Shown: piece after piece, positions 1-8,314 of the stretch
Layout of the letters: every line of letters begins with the position of its first letter
How positions within the stretch are numbered: position 1 is the first letter of the stretch
Assembly: GCF_014646255.1 (NCBI RefSeq)
Contig: NZ_BMNC01000012.1
Coordinates: 62,001 to 126,000, forward strand
Direction of reading: 5' to 3'
Length of the DNA stretch: 64,000 bases
DNA from: Lentzea pudingi
GTDB taxonomy: Bacteria > Actinomycetota > Actinomycetes > Mycobacteriales > Pseudonocardiaceae
Translations under genes and position numbers: made by a program
The notes under the pieces: model-generated
The model's database searches: none
What the model saw: the letters and a program-made list of their open reading frames with translations, nothing else
What the model was told of the DNA's origin: nothing

Positions 1-65
1 AGCACCCGCTGACCGAAGAACCGTTCTCGCAGCCCTGGGCTGAAGAGCTTCTCGCTGTTCGTCAT
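1..65 (-). CDS. partial hypothetical protein, N-terminus only
   Basis: An ATG at 65 opens a frame that stays open to the left edge of the window. The first residues read MTNSEKLFSPGLRERFFGQ. An in-frame stop lies upstream at 123-125, so the start must be near 65. Third codon positions are mostly G or C, as in the neighbouring genes. It lies about 75 nt downstream of the lasso B gene on the same strand and could be the next cluster gene, for example an exporter or tailoring enzyme, but 21 residues are too few to say. No clear Shine-Dalgarno sequence is visible. Confidence 0.3.
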   Translation of the reverse strand, partial: MTNSEKLFSPGLRERFFGQRV

Positions 66-139
66 GGCACCGACGATGCCGTTCAGCGGACCGGGTCCGC
101 CGCTTTCTCTGCTGTCGGCAGATCAGCTCACAGCAGCCT

Positions 140-844
140 TCACACGGCCAGCACGCGCTCATAGGTGGGAGACACCGGCTCGTCGTCATCGTGCCGCACC
201 ACAACGCCTTGTGCCTCGACCCACGAGTGGAACGTCAACGGATCGCGCGAGTGCCCGAAGCACCAGTCCAGTCCGAGCCCTCGCAAGGCCCCGAGCAGCA
301 CCGTGGTCAGCGACAGCTCCATGCACGCCACCCGCCCGGGGAACCAGTGGCTCACCGCGTGCACGTCCCGCAACACGGCAGAACCTTCGGGCTCCGTTGC
401 CGGACAGCGGGCCAGTCTCCGCTTGAGCCGCAGCACGAAGGCGATCGCCCAACTCAACGGCAATCGCAGCAGCACAACGGAAACAAGCAGGCAGGCGGTC
501 GTCAGCACCCTTCTGCCCAACGGCATCGCCACACTTCGCCACTCGGGCAACGCGATCGGCACCCCACCGGCCCGCCGCGCCAGCCGCAGGAGGTCCCGTT
601 CGACGAGTTCGGTGACCAGCCGGTCCACATCGGCGCGTAGAACATCGACCTCTACCCTGGGAAAGCGCGATTTCAGCGCTGTCACCGCACTACCGAGGTC
701 CCCTGAACGCCGGAGCTCGTCGAACACCACCCGCCCCGTGGCGTTGAGCAGGTGCCACTGCCCGGTGTACGTGTTGAGCACGACCATGTCTCCGCGTCCA
801 CCGGGCCGTACGTGCACGGTGGAAGGGACGACGAAATCAGGCAT
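140..844 (-). CDS. lasso peptide B protein: RRE (PqqD-like) fused to leader peptidase
   Basis: Likely leader recognition and cleavage for the lasso precursor at 2525-2674. Residues 1 to about 90 resemble a PqqD-type RiPP recognition element, with the VVLNTYTGQWHLLNATG strand-turn typical of that fold. Residues about 110-234 resemble the transglutaminase-like B2 peptidase (PF13471): a hydrophobic stretch, then the catalytic Cys in VACMELSL (about C174), the His in FHSWVE (about H206) and a downstream Asp cluster HDDDE. I prefer ATG 844 to GTG 853 because GGAGG lies 8 nt before ATG 844, whereas GTG 853 falls inside that SD. The start overlaps the end of the cyclase gene by 8 nt, implying coupled translation. 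Many actinobacterial clusters carry the RRE and the peptidase as separate genes; here they are fused. The family call is firm; the exact Asp ligand is uncertain. Confidence 0.88.
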   Translation of the reverse strand: MPDFVVPSTVHVRPGGRGDMVVLNTYTGQWHLLNATGRVVFDELRRSGDLGSAVTALKSRFPRVEVDVLRADVDRLVTELVERDLLRLARRAGGVPIALPEWRSVAMPLGRRVLTTACLLVSVVLLRLPLSWAIAFVLRLKRRLARCPATEPEGSAVLRDVHAVSHWFPGRVACMELSLTTVLLGALRGLGLDWCFGHSRDPLTFHSWVEAQGVVVRHDDDEPVSPTYERVLAV

Positions 845-2522
845 CGGAAACACCTCCGGTGAACTCGCGCAACCACAGCTCGATGGCCAGCACCTGGTTC
901 AACGGAGCCCAGGAGGTCTCCAGCCCCTGCGCCGCCCGGTCCAGCCTCTGCAGGACGCGCTGCGGCTCGATCAAGCCGATCTCCGCGCTCACCGGATTCG
1001 CCATCAACTTCCGCAACGTCCGCAGGTTCCGCCGGATCCCCATGTGCGCGGTGCTCGTGTAGTCGCCCTTCGTGCGGCGGCTCAGCACCACCTGCGGCAC
1101 CAGTCCGGCCAACGCCTTCTGCAGCAGGGGCTTTGACCTCGACGGGTCACAACGCCGCCAGGCCGGCAGGCTCAGGCACACCCGCACCACTTCGGAGTCG
1201 AGATAGGGAGCATGCACATCGATCCCGTACAGCGCACCGGTTTCACGCACGGTCCGTTGGGTGGCACCCACGTAGTCCAGCTGCACCAGCATCGCCCGAT
1301 CGCACGCACTCATCCGGTTGTCCTCCGTCAGCGCCAGCAAGTGGCCGGCAAGCGCCTGACGGGCCTGTGGCGCAAGCCAATCGCACGACGGCGACCCCCA
1401 CGACGTGATATTGCGTTCTTCCCACGAGACGACATCCGTCGAGCCGTGGTGCCGTTCCAGTTGCCGGGCGAACGTTGTCAGACCCTGACGCCGATTGACC
1501 GCCGCCAGCCGTACGGACCTGCGGAACAACGAGAGCGGAGACCGGTGCCGCAACCTCGCCCACGCCGAACAGTGCCGCCACAACGTCACGAGGTCTCCAC
1601 GCTGAGCCAGATCCACGAAGTACCCGAGTGGGGCACCCAGTACCAGGTCACCGCCCTCGCCGACCAGGTGCGTCGCGCCTCCCCCCGTGGCGAGGACGGA
1701 CATCCGGGCCCTGGTGGGCCCCATCGCGAGACCGCTCGGATGCGGCAGGTCGGCCCCGGCAGACCAGTTCTGGTAGGGAAGGTGTTCCCCGGTCGCCTGG
1801 ACGACGCTGTGCCGGAACCTCGGGTCCAGACGTCCGCAGAGTTCGGCGCGCCGCAGGTCGTCCTCGACCGACGCCCCCTCTTGCACATACGTCACAACGG
1901 AAAGCGTGTCGAGCTCGGGCGCGGCGAGAAAGGCCAGCGACGTGGAATCAAGGCCACCGCTGAAGTCCGACGACAATGCGGTGCTGCCCGAGGCACGTGC
2001 GGAAACAGCCGCGCGAAGGCATTCCCGCAGCTCCTCCGCACAGTCGTCGAGGGACTTGTTCTCCTGCGCCGTCAACGGTGTCGCCGGCGCTGTGTATCCG
2101 GTGCCGATGCGGAATGCCGTCCCCGGTTCGAGCTGGCGGACATCGCGGAACGCGGTCCTGCCCACCAGCAGCTCAGGCACCTGCGGCGCGGCGATCTGCG
2201 CCGCGAGGTGTACCAGGTCCAGCCGTTTGCCGACCTGCTCCGCCACTTCGGCAGCGCGCACCCCGAACACAGCACGATCTCCAGCACTGGACAGGTAAAG
2301 GGGAAACTGGCCGGAAGCGTCGGACACCAGCGTCGTGCTCTGCTCGCCCGCCACGATCGCGGAAAACGCACCGGGCAAGGACATCAGGCGTCGAAAATCT
2401 TCACCGGCAGTGCGCACCTCGGCGTCACTGGCCAGGCACTGTCCGATGAGGACGATCGTGACGCCACGGCCGAGCGTGAGTTCTCGCCGACCGGCTGAGC
2501 CGCCCATCGGCGTGCTCCACAC
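837..2522 (-). CDS. lasso peptide C protein: asparagine-synthetase-like macrolactam synthetase
   Basis: ATP-dependent enzyme expected to adenylate the ring-acceptor carboxylate and close the isopeptide bond of the lasso ring. It is 561 aa. An N-terminal glutaminase-like half lacks the N-terminal nucleophilic Cys of true asparagine synthetase B. The C-terminal half has the PP-loop SSDFSGGLDSTSLAF and the VHAPYLDSEVVR segment of the synthetase domain. The GTG start at 2522 is 2 nt after the stop of the precursor gene, so the two are almost certainly co-translated. Downstream it overlaps the B gene. The position directly after a short lasso-type precursor and before an RRE/B2 gene rules out primary asparagine synthesis. 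Confidence 0.9.
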   Translation of the reverse strand: MWSTPMGGSAGRRELTLGRGVTIVLIGQCLASDAEVRTAGEDFRRLMSLPGAFSAIVAGEQSTTLVSDASGQFPLYLSSAGDRAVFGVRAAEVAEQVGKRLDLVHLAAQIAAPQVPELLVGRTAFRDVRQLEPGTAFRIGTGYTAPATPLTAQENKSLDDCAEELRECLRAAVSARASGSTALSSDFSGGLDSTSLAFLAAPELDTLSVVTYVQEGASVEDDLRRAELCGRLDPRFRHSVVQATGEHLPYQNWSAGADLPHPSGLAMGPTRARMSVLATGGGATHLVGEGGDLVLGAPLGYFVDLAQRGDLVTLWRHCSAWARLRHRSPLSLFRRSVRLAAVNRRQGLTTFARQLERHHGSTDVVSWEERNITSWGSPSCDWLAPQARQALAGHLLALTEDNRMSACDRAMLVQLDYVGATQRTVRETGALYGIDVHAPYLDSEVVRVCLSLPAWRRCDPSRSKPLLQKALAGLVPQVVLSRRTKGDYTSTAHMGIRRNLRTLRKLMANPVSAEIGLIEPQRVLQRLDRAAQGLETSWAPLNQVLAIELWLREFTGGVSDA

Positions 2523-2524
2523 GA

Positions 2525-2674
2525 TCAGCCGCTCTGGAGTCCGCTGGGGTCACCATTGCCGTTGGCCATGCCGTGCGTCACCGCCGCCACTTTCCCCGCG
2601 TCAATCACGGCTGGCGGTTCGTACTGAGGATTCTGTGATTCCTCGGCCTCGGGGAAGCCACCGTCGCTGGTCAT
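2525..2674 (-). CDS. lasso peptide precursor A
   Basis: Read directly from the DNA: 49 aa. ATG at 2674 is preceded by AGGGGG at 9 nt; the TGA is at 2525-2527. The leader carries YEPPAVIDAGKVAAVT, which fits the actinobacterial lasso leader pattern YxxPx(L/V)x3Gx5T. That places the penultimate leader Thr two residues before the predicted core. The predicted core is GMANGNGDPSGLQSG: Gly1 as the N-terminal amine and Asp8 as acceptor, giving an 8-residue ring and a 7-residue tail. The core has five glycines, no aromatic residue and no basic residue. The first 17 residues are acidic and Ser/Gly-rich. It is followed by the cyclase and the RRE/B2 protein. The cut site is inferred from the Thr(-2) rule; the assignment of the gene itself is strong. 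Confidence 0.9.
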   Translation of the reverse strand: MTSDGGFPEAEESQNPQYEPPAVIDAGKVAAVTHGMANGNGDPSGLQSG

Positions 2675-2908
2675 GACCGTTCGCCCCCTGCGGCAAATTC
2701 GGAGAGTTCGCGTTACATGACTTTCAGCAACAGCCTACGGGCCCAAGGACTCCCCTTGAAGGCCCGAGTGGGGGAAGCTGAGACAAGGCCAATGCCGCGT
2801 GTCCATTTGCGGAGCTGAGCAGTATGGCAGACGATTCCTCCTTTCGTTCGACTTGGCCCTCCATGGAATCAAGCTGGCAACTTCTGGCATGATCTTGACG
2901 ATTGGCTT

Positions 2909-2923
2909 GCTTCAACTTGAAGC
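2909..2923. promoter_or_regulatory. perfect 15-bp palindrome, probable ROK operator with overlapping promoter
   Basis: GCTTCAA-C-TTGAAGC, a perfect palindrome 27 nt before the preferred ROK start at 2950. A possible promoter overlaps it: TTGCTT at 2908-2913, 17 nt, TATTCT at 2931-2936. Its 13-bp core pattern recurs after the ROK gene at 4207-4219. An autoregulatory operator is inferred; the palindrome is plainly visible. Confidence 0.65.
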
Positions 2924-2949
2924 ATGAGTATATTCTGGATTGGGTGCTG

Positions 2950-4167
2950 ATGACTTCACAGGGCGGCAAGGTGCACGACGCACGTGAGCTGTTGCGAACG
3001 CGACCCGATTCCATCCGCGAGGGCAACAAGCGCCGCGTCCTGCGGGCGGTCATGGCACAGCCCGGCACCACCCAGGTGCAGATCGCCCGCCGAACCCAGC
3101 TGTCGCAGGGCACCGTGTCCGGGGTGGTGCAGGAGTTCGAGGCCGCAGGAGTCTTCAAGGTCGACGGCGGCGACGGTGAACGAGGCAAACGGGTCAGCAT
3201 CGGCTCAGTGCGAGGCGCGGCGGTGGGCGTTGAGGTCGGTCACGACCGCCTCACGGTCGTGGTCCGGCGCGTCGACTCCGATGACACGGTCCACGAGGTC
3301 GTGAACTTCGGTGTGGCCCAAGGGCTGGACACGTGGCGCCGCGAGTGCATCCGGATGATCCGGCAACTCGTGGCCAGGACCGGACTCGGAGACGAGCACG
3401 TCGTGTCCATCGGCCTCGGCATCCCCGCCGCCATCGACCCCCGCACCGCGAAGATCTCCCAGGTCGCGTCCTCGCAGGACTGGGACCTCCAGGGTTACCC
3501 GAACACGTGGTTCGAAGACGCGTTTCCCAAGGTCCCGGTCATCCCGGACAACGAGTGCAACCTCGCAGCCTTCGGGGAACACCTGTACGGGCTGGGGCGC
3601 GATCGGGAGACGATGCTCTTCGTGAAGTCGTCCTCGGGCATCGGGGCCGGGCTGGTCATCGCCAGGGGCATCCTCCGCGGCCGGCACGGCCTCGGAGGCG
3701 AGATCGGGCACCTCACGATGGATCCGCTCGGCGTCGTGTGCCGCTGCGGAGGCCGCGGCTGTCTGGAGACGCTGGTCGGCGGCGCACGCCTGGTCGAACA
3801 GGTTCGACTCGCCTACGCGGGGTACCAGGTCGACCTTCCCAGCAACCTGGAGAACCTCATCGAGCGCGCCAAGGGGGACGACAGGGTGTGCCGTCGCGTG
3901 CTGGAAGACGCCGCGCGCAACATCGGTCTGGCGCTCGCCAGGGTGTGCAACATCGTGAACCCCGAACTGATCGTCATCGGCGGCGAACTCGGCAGGGCCG
4001 GCGAACTGGTCACAGGTCCCGCGGCGCTGACGTTCCAGCAGAACGCGCTCGAGGGGATGTTCACCCATCCCGAGCCCACGGAGATCAAGCAGTCGGAGCT
4101 GGGCATGCTGGCCGGCCCCAAGGGCGCTCTCGGTCTGGCACTCCTGACCGACTTCCAGCCGGGCTGA
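2950..4167 (+). CDS. ROK-family transcriptional regulator
   Basis: Sugar-responsive repressor of the NagC/Mlc/XylR type. The N-terminal winged helix-turn-helix (about residues 30-85) contains TQVQIARRTQLSQGTVSGVV. The ROK sugar-kinase fold follows, with SIGLGIPAAID, the SSGIGAGLV phosphate loop region, GEIGHLTMDPLG and the zinc-type CRCGGRGCLET motif (consensus CxCGxxGCxE). The C-terminal half keeps IVIGGEL. A frame-open TTG at 2902 lies within the operator and promoter region, so I place the start at ATG 2950 (405 aa). Near-identical palindromes flank the gene at 2909-2923 and 4207-4219, suggesting control of itself and of the next gene. No sugar transport gene is adjacent, so the ligand is unknown. 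Family call firm, target inferred. Confidence 0.9.
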   Translation: MTSQGGKVHDARELLRTRPDSIREGNKRRVLRAVMAQPGTTQVQIARRTQLSQGTVSGVVQEFEAAGVFKVDGGDGERGKRVSIGSVRGAAVGVEVGHDRLTVVVRRVDSDDTVHEVVNFGVAQGLDTWRRECIRMIRQLVARTGLGDEHVVSIGLGIPAAIDPRTAKISQVASSQDWDLQGYPNTWFEDAFPKVPVIPDNECNLAAFGEHLYGLGRDRETMLFVKSSSGIGAGLVIARGILRGRHGLGGEIGHLTMDPLGVVCRCGGRGCLETLVGGARLVEQVRLAYAGYQVDLPSNLENLIERAKGDDRVCRRVLEDAARNIGLALARVCNIVNPELIVIGGELGRAGELVTGPAALTFQQNALEGMFTHPEPTEIKQSELGMLAGPKGALGLALLTDFQPG

Positions 4168-4206
4168 TCCGAGCATCAAGTAACCCTCAAGTCGAACCCC
4201 AACACC

Positions 4207-4219
4207 CTTCAAATTGAAG
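4207..4219. promoter_or_regulatory. 13-bp palindrome matching the upstream ROK operator
   Basis: CTTCAA-A-TTGAAG, perfect and with the same 13-bp pattern CTTCAANTTGAAG as the site at 2909-2923. It lies 39 nt after the ROK stop and about 190 nt before the start of the next rightward gene. The 4220-4405 interval has no confident gene. One frame is open from 4218 to 4409 but lacks a good start codon. Confidence 0.6.
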
Positions 4220-4405
4220 TACGCTTTTCGAGGGACCGGGGCAACGCGACCACGAGGGCGGGCTGCACGATGCTGTCGACCAACACGTCAAGACCGAGGT
4301 CGTGGGCGCTCGTCGACAGAGTCGCACGAGCGCTCCCACCGGCGCCGCGAGGCACAACCTACCGGCGTTCGGCGACGCTGTGCGGCCGGACATCTCGCGT
4401 GACCG

Positions 4406-6064
4406 GTGACAGCTGTGGCCCATGAGCGGCCCGACCTCGGGCCCGCCGCCGTCGACGCTCGTCGCTGGGGAACCGGTGGCACCGAGCTGACGATCTTCTG
4501 TCTCGTGCGAACCCTGGTCTCCGCCATCCGGCTCGCCGAGATCCTGTGGGTCTTCGACGGGGATCCCAGGGTGGAACTCGTGTGGGTGGTCTGCCCGGGA
4601 TCCCGCTTCGAGTACGGCGTGCTGGACTGGTTCAGCCACAGCGGTGTCAGCTGGATCTCCCTGGAGACGGCCAAGCAGGGCAGGTGCGACCTCGTCGTCA
4701 CGACGAGTGAGTGGATCGACCTCTCCGCCTTCGGCGACACACCCGTCATCCTCGTGCCGCACGGTCTGGGCTTCCACAAGTACGTGACAGACCCGGACAC
4801 GAACCTCCGCCGCCTCTCGGGCCTCGCCCGTCCCGACGGCCTGCGCCGCGGGCACGTCACCCAGGTCGTGACCCACCCCGACCAGGAAGTCCAGCTGGCA
4901 CGGGCGACCGAGGAGATCGTCGGACGGACCGCGCTCGGCGGTGACAGCAGCTACGACCTGCTCGTCAACAGCCGGGGCGAACGACAGACCTACCGGGCGG
5001 CGCTGGGCGTCGAGGACCACCAGCGGCTGATCACGGTCGGTTCCACCTGGGGGCAGGGATCGCTGTTCAGCCAACGGTTCGAGCTCATCACCCAACTCCT
5101 CGCCGAGCTCCCCCACGAGCAGTACCGCGTCGCGCTTTTCGTCCACCCGGCGGCCTGGTCGTTCGACGCGGAGAACATCCCGCGGTGGCTGCGCCGGCAC
5201 ATCGACTTCGGCGGCTTGATGTTGATCGACCCGGCGAAAGGCTGGCACGCGACGTTGCTGGCCAGCGATCTGCTGATCGGCGACAACGGATCGACCACCC
5301 TCTACGGTGCGTTGCTGGACATCCCGCTGCTGCTCGCCACGTTCAGCGAAGACGTGGTGCCCGGCACGGTGATGGCCCAGCTCGGGCGCGAGGCGCGTGC
5401 CGTCGATCCCAATTCGGACCTGCGGTGGCAGATCGAGGACGAACTCGTGAACCACGACCCCACCAGAGCCGGCCGGTTGACCGAACGAACGATCGCGCGG
5501 CCAGGTCAGTCCGACGAGCTGTTCCGCGCGCTCTCCTACGACAAGGGCAGGTTGCCCATGCCTGATGACGAGTTGCCCGTGCTGGCGGCACCCCTGCCCA
5601 CGCCGGAGACGAAGCCGGTGCGCTCGTTCCGCTTCAATTCGCACGTCGACAAGGATTCCGCTGTCGTCGTGGACACCTACCCCGCCGCCTTCCGCGCCGC
5701 GGCCCACCACCCCGGCGAGCGCCAGCTGGTCGAACTCGGCGAGCCCAACCTCAGGCGGTACTACGACGCCGCCATCATCGTCGACCCGAAGCCGGTGGCA
5801 GCTCCTGCGGCCGAGTGCCACCTGGCCAAGCTCATCGACAAGTACACCGGGTGCCGGGTCGCCATGGTGAGCTGTGATGACGGCAGCTACGAACTCCTCG
5901 TCCGAGACGGCCGAAGGCTGCGCGTGACCACCGGCGACGGGATACCGGCACGAGTGCTCGCGTGTGCCTGTTACCAGCTTCTGTTGGCACAGAGGGAACT
6001 GAGCGGGGAGGTCGTCGTGCGCACGAGCACCGGCGAGGCCAAGATGGCCGTCGTCCTCCTCTAG
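4406..6064 (+). CDS. GT-B-like protein, related to CDP-glycerol glycerophosphotransferase fold
   Basis: A 552-aa soluble protein of uncertain function, GTG start. The central part (about residues 90-340) has the layout of GT-B transferases of the CDP-glycerol glycerophosphotransferase type (PF04464-like). There is a VILVPHGLGFHKY loop, a LITVGSTWGQGSLF strand after the linker, LFVHPAAW, and DLLIGDNGSTTLYGALLDIPLLLA, which resembles the donor-site D-x-GS-x(n)-EA-x-P segment. The C-terminal 170 residues match nothing I know. No transmembrane segment or signal peptide is evident. It follows a ROK regulator and a copy of its palindrome, so it may be the regulated target. Its stop overlaps the stop of the convergent next gene within CTAG. 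Transferase activity is a guess from fold-like features only. Confidence 0.55.
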   Translation: MTAVAHERPDLGPAAVDARRWGTGGTELTIFCLVRTLVSAIRLAEILWVFDGDPRVELVWVVCPGSRFEYGVLDWFSHSGVSWISLETAKQGRCDLVVTTSEWIDLSAFGDTPVILVPHGLGFHKYVTDPDTNLRRLSGLARPDGLRRGHVTQVVTHPDQEVQLARATEEIVGRTALGGDSSYDLLVNSRGERQTYRAALGVEDHQRLITVGSTWGQGSLFSQRFELITQLLAELPHEQYRVALFVHPAAWSFDAENIPRWLRRHIDFGGLMLIDPAKGWHATLLASDLLIGDNGSTTLYGALLDIPLLLATFSEDVVPGTVMAQLGREARAVDPNSDLRWQIEDELVNHDPTRAGRLTERTIARPGQSDELFRALSYDKGRLPMPDDELPVLAAPLPTPETKPVRSFRFNSHVDKDSAVVVDTYPAAFRAAAHHPGERQLVELGEPNLRRYYDAAIIVDPKPVAAPAAECHLAKLIDKYTGCRVAMVSCDDGSYELLVRDGRRLRVTTGDGIPARVLACACYQLLLAQRELSGEVVVRTSTGEAKMAVVLL

Positions 6065-8205
6065 ACCGTCAGCCGGCGCAGGTGAGCGACCAGGCCGTCC
6101 AGGTTCGGGGCGCCGCTCGCCCGGCGGATGTGCAGAACCCTCGTCAGGTTCTCGCGAGCCGCGTGCAGATCGCCCTCCTGTTCCGCCACCTCGGCGAGCA
6201 CCTCTCTCGCCTCGGCCTCGTAGTGGGCGGCCTTGGACCTGGTGAACACTCCGACCGCACGCTCCAGTTCGCGCCTGGCGGCCACCGTGTCACCACTGCG
6301 GAAATGAGCCACGCCCAGGCTGATCGAGCCGCGGCCCGCCATCCGTTCGTCATTGACGTCGAGCAACAGGCGGTGAGCTCGTTGGAGGATTTCCAACGCC
6401 GCCACCTGGTCCCCGCGGGAACTCGTGGCGCGGCCGAGGAAGTACGTCGCCAACGCCACGCCTCTTTGTTCGCCCGCCTCGGCGTTGCGCTCGATGGCGC
6501 GTTGATAAGCGTCGGCGGAAGCGCCGGGATCGACCTGGTCCCGATATCGGCCGGTGAATTCCCAGACCGAGGCGATCAGGACGGTGTGCCGCGAGCGTTC
6601 GGCCAGTACCAGTGCCCGATCCAAGCTCTCCCGCGCGCGGTCCAGCTCGCCCAGTTCGGTGTACGCGCGGGAAACCACGCTCAGCAGTCTTGCCTGCGCG
6701 GCGGGGTTGCCCGCTTCCCCGGCCGCGGCCACCCCGATCTCGCTCGCCTCGATCCAGTCGTCGAGGAAGCGGCGGTTGAGGTACAGCGCGTGCAGCGCCT
6801 CGCACAACTGCCATGCCGCGTCGTGCCAGCCGTGCTCCGCCACTGCACGCAGAACGCCGAGCAGGTTCGCCCGGTGCTCACTCAGCCAGTCAAGTGCCGC
6901 GCCCTCGGCGTTCTCACCGGGGAACGGATCGGGCTGTCCCTCCAGCAACTCCTCGACGACGCCGATGCGCATGCGTTCGCCCATCACCGCGCGGTCGGCG
7001 AACGCGGCCTTGCGCAGGTAGTGATCGCGGAGGCGCTCGAGCGCCGATGTCCTCAGTTCGGCGGAATCCTCTTCCACCGAACGCTGTCTGGCGTGTAACC
7101 GGACGAGGTCGTGGAAGGTGAACCCGGTGCCCGTCGCCTCGTCGAGCAACGACGCGTAGACGAGGACGTCCAACAACCGCTCGGCTCCGGGCGGCGGGCA
7201 GCCGAGCACGACTGCGGCGATCTCGACGTTCACGCTGCGAATCGGCGCCACTCCAAGGATTCGGTACAGACTCGCGGCGCTGGGGGGAAGGGCGCGGTAG
7301 GCACTGTCGAAGACAGCTGACACGAGCGGTTCACCTCGCAGTGAGAAGGCCGCGAGCCTGGTGTTCTCGTCGGCGAGCTCACCGACGAGACGAGCGATCG
7401 ACAACCGCGGACGCGACATCAGCCGCGCGGCGACGACACGCAGCGCGACCGGAAGTCCGCCGCACAGCGCGACGAGTCTCGCCGCCATCTTCGCTTCGGC
7501 CAGCACGCGCGCCGGACCGCAGGCCTCGCGCAGCAACGACTGGCCGCTCCTGCAGTCCAGCGGTTCCAGGGTCAGCAGGCGCGCGCCGTCCATGGCCAGT
7601 TCGGCGAGCCTGTCGCCGCTGGTGACCAGAACGACGCTGCCGTTCGCGTTCGGCACGAACGGCAGCACTTGGGCGGGTTCGGTGACGTCGTCGAGGACGA
7701 CGAGCACCGCTGCCGAGGCCGTGATCGTGCGGAACAGGTTGGCACGAGCCGAAAGCGTGCCCGGGATGTGCTCGTGCCGCACCCCGAGGGCGACCAGGCA
7801 TTCGGCCAGCGCGTCGTTCACGGGAGTACCGGAATCCGTCCGGACCGCCGCGTAGTCCACGTACAGCTGGCCGCCGGGAAAGCGTTCGCCCCACTCCTGC
7901 ACCCACCGGCGCACGAGCGCCGACTTGCCCACACCGGCGAGACCGCTGATCACCATGATCTGGCAGGGCTCCGAAGCCGTCCCCACCAGCAGATCGTCCA
8001 TTGCGGACAAAATGGTTTCACGATCGACGAACCCGGTCGGCACCGGCGGGACCTGACGCGGGCGGTCCGATGCGCTGTCGAAACGACCTTGCACCACCAC
8101 GTCGCCCGTCAGGGAACCGATCTGCACCGAATTGCCGGAGATGTCGTGCACGGTGTTGTGAGTGGAAGACCACACGCTCTGTGCTTCAGGGTTCGCTTCG
8201 CCCAC
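6061..8205 (-). CDS. STAND NTPase (NB-ARC) with TPR repeats
   Basis: A 714-aa signalling ATPase of the AfsR/NB-ARC group without a DNA-binding domain. The N-terminus has a Gly/Val-rich strand, NTVHDISGNSVQIGSLTG, of the kind seen before NTPase domains in actinobacterial signalling proteins. Walker A is GLAGVGKSAL (about residue 70), Walker B is VLVVLDDV (about 170), and a GLPVAL motif (about 255) marks the NB-ARC ARC region. The C-terminal 250 residues are TPR helices (for example AYTELGELDRARESLDRAL). GTG 8205 is chosen because GGGAG precedes it. It converges on the preceding gene with overlapping stops. A role in signalling or regulation is likely; no effector domain is visible. Regulation of the lasso cluster is possible but not shown. 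Confidence 0.85.
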   Translation of the reverse strand: MGEANPEAQSVWSSTHNTVHDISGNSVQIGSLTGDVVVQGRFDSASDRPRQVPPVPTGFVDRETILSAMDDLLVGTASEPCQIMVISGLAGVGKSALVRRWVQEWGERFPGGQLYVDYAAVRTDSGTPVNDALAECLVALGVRHEHIPGTLSARANLFRTITASAAVLVVLDDVTEPAQVLPFVPNANGSVVLVTSGDRLAELAMDGARLLTLEPLDCRSGQSLLREACGPARVLAEAKMAARLVALCGGLPVALRVVAARLMSRPRLSIARLVGELADENTRLAAFSLRGEPLVSAVFDSAYRALPPSAASLYRILGVAPIRSVNVEIAAVVLGCPPPGAERLLDVLVYASLLDEATGTGFTFHDLVRLHARQRSVEEDSAELRTSALERLRDHYLRKAAFADRAVMGERMRIGVVEELLEGQPDPFPGENAEGAALDWLSEHRANLLGVLRAVAEHGWHDAAWQLCEALHALYLNRRFLDDWIEASEIGVAAAGEAGNPAAQARLLSVVSRAYTELGELDRARESLDRALVLAERSRHTVLIASVWEFTGRYRDQVDPGASADAYQRAIERNAEAGEQRGVALATYFLGRATSSRGDQVAALEILQRAHRLLLDVNDERMAGRGSISLGVAHFRSGDTVAARRELERAVGVFTRSKAAHYEAEAREVLAEVAEQEGDLHAARENLTRVLHIRRASGAPNLDGLVAHLRRLTV

Positions 8206-8314
8206 GGCAGCTCCCGGACTGAGGCTTCCAACCAGGCCACAGTACCAAGGACGGCCCCAAACGCAGGGGTCATCTTGTAACTCTTCCGGTTCCTTCCTCA
8301 GCGTTCAACCCCGA

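Noticed and set aside
837..2522. housekeeping asparagine synthetase
   Set aside because: No N-terminal catalytic Cys, and the gene sits between a lasso precursor and an RRE/B2 gene.
4187..5821. long leftward frame of 544 codons
   Set aside because: It is antisense to the GT-B-like gene and a result of GC-rich codon bias; no SD and no family features.
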